Positions 11,808-12,363 of a DNA stretch of 12,363 nt are shown here, piece by piece. The position numbers and the translations under genes were made by a program. Positions within the stretch are counted from its first letter, which is position 1, and each line of letters begins with the position of its first letter. The stretch lies in assembly GCA_038240875.1 (NCBI GenBank), contig JBBRGG010000095.1:1-12363 (forward strand), given 5' to 3'. Source of the stretch: JBBRGG01 sp038240875 (GTDB lineage Bacteria; Planctomycetota; Phycisphaerae; Phycisphaerales; UBA1924). The notes under the pieces were generated by a model. That model was given only the letters and a program-made list of their open reading frames with translations, had not been told where the DNA came from and searched no databases.

Positions 11808-12363
11808 GTGGCAAACGAAACTTCGGATAACACGCCTGCTATTGCTCGTAGCCAAATCGACGCCGATCGCGTGAATGAGATCCGGCTCGGATCTGGGCAC
11901 ACGCTGGCGATTCGTCAATCGCCCAAGGCTGCGCCAGATGCCCAAGGCGGTACGGGTGAGTCTATCGAGTTGCGATCCAAAGATGGCGCGCTCGAGCTGC
12001 GAATCACCATGACGCGCGAGGGGCCGATGCTGCACGTCAAGGGCGGGGCGCTCTCGATCGAGGCGGCCGACGCGGTGAGCGTTTCGTGCAAACGTTTCGA
12101 CGTTCGGGCGACGGAATCCATCCATATGGAAACCGGTTTGCTAGCGGTTGAATCCGCGGGCGAAGTTCGGCTGAAGTCAATGGGCCAGACCCACATCGAT
12201 GGCGAGCTACTGCACCTGAACTGCGGCGACCGAACGGGCTATCCCGAACCGCCCGCGTACATCATGCCTGAGGAAATGGCGCGCGCAGTCTTTGGCGATA
12301 ACGCAGAGCTGGCGCGAAAGCTCGGCCAAGGGCACGCGTATGTGAATTATGTCAAGGGGGCGC
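11808..12363 (+). CDS. Beta-repeat protein of unknown function, truncated by the window edge
   Basis: The frame stays open from GTG 11808 to the window end (185 codons visible), so the gene continues to the right. I do not recognise the family. Residues about 52-140 alternate short beta strands and turns (SIELRSKDGALELRI, LHVKGGALSIEA, FDVRATESIHME, VRLKSMGQTHIDGE). This resembles the beta-helical C-terminal repeats of VgrG or phage spike proteins and their DUF2345-like segments. A more ordinary stretch rich in A, E and R follows from about 152, so it is not just a spike tip. There is no signal peptide, and the N-terminal ~45 residues look disordered. The start was chosen by frame and by the TACCAT-N6-GTG promoter arrangement; the region upstream in frame is open but reads through lspA in another frame. 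Function is unassigned; a secretion-apparatus part is inference. Confidence 0.6.
   Translation, partial: MANETSDNTPAIARSQIDADRVNEIRLGSGHTLAIRQSPKAAPDAQGGTGESIELRSKDGALELRITMTREGPMLHVKGGALSIEAADAVSVSCKRFDVRATESIHMETGLLAVESAGEVRLKSMGQTHIDGELLHLNCGDRTGYPEPPAYIMPEEMARAVFGDNAELARKLGQGHAYVNYVKGA

Noticed and set aside
1..12363. CRISPR array, tRNA or rRNA gene, insertion sequence or integrase
   Set aside because: I read both strands and found no regularly spaced repeats, no tRNA-like or rRNA-like segments and no transposase or recombinase motifs.

Overview
The window looks like chromosomal DNA from a moderately GC-rich Gram-negative bacterium. The style of the proteins (a membrane P-loop NTPase with an ENPF..EEARLDDV-type N-terminus, a DinG helicase with the CX4CX5C signature in planctomycete-like surroundings, an amino-acid-permease/UspA fusion, a short QueF) suggests Planctomycetota, perhaps Phycisphaerae. 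This placement rests on protein resemblance only and is moderate to weak. Nothing marks the window as a mobile element: I see no transposase, integrase, tRNA, rRNA or CRISPR array.

Layout. The left end carries the C-terminal part of a phosphomannomutase/phosphoglucomutase (2-574). After a 165-bp leader with an inverted repeat come two tightly spaced co-directional genes: a 572-residue membrane-inserted P-loop NTPase (740-2458) and a DinG/XPD-type helicase (2499-4922). Next are elbB (5020-5739), an AT-rich 140-bp intergenic region with palindromes, and a 652-residue APC-type transporter with a C-terminal universal-stress-protein domain (5880-7838). queF (7966-8364), a YhaM-like OB-HD exoribonuclease (8531-9604), and a decayed GNAT acetyltransferase (9703-10074) follow. 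The only minus-strand gene is a metallo-beta-lactamase-fold hydrolase (10939-10208). Divergent from it is lspA (11125-11769), and the right end holds the start of a beta-repeat protein of unknown function that resembles VgrG/spike C-terminal regions (11808 to the edge).

How the genes relate. Most appear to be independent single-gene transcription units with housekeeping roles: sugar phosphates, queuosine, lipoprotein processing, RNA turnover, and carbonyl or thioester hydrolysis. The exception is the NTPase-helicase pair, separated by only about 40 bp, which reads as an operon.

The most noteworthy items are: (i) the NTPase, whose two membrane helices lie between Walker A and Walker B as in KAP NTPases; (ii) a DinG in which the first Fe-S cysteine is Ser and a roughly 90-residue acidic linker is inserted; (iii) a recurring TANNNT-N6-start-codon arrangement that suggests leaderless transcripts; (iv) the APC-USP transporter with a Kup-like first helix; (v) a GNAT pseudogene reconstructable across two frameshifts and three nonsense codons; and (vi) the truncated beta-repeat gene at the right edge. 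I do not see a complete, clearly new multi-gene system. The NTPase-helicase pair and the right-edge gene are the best places to look.
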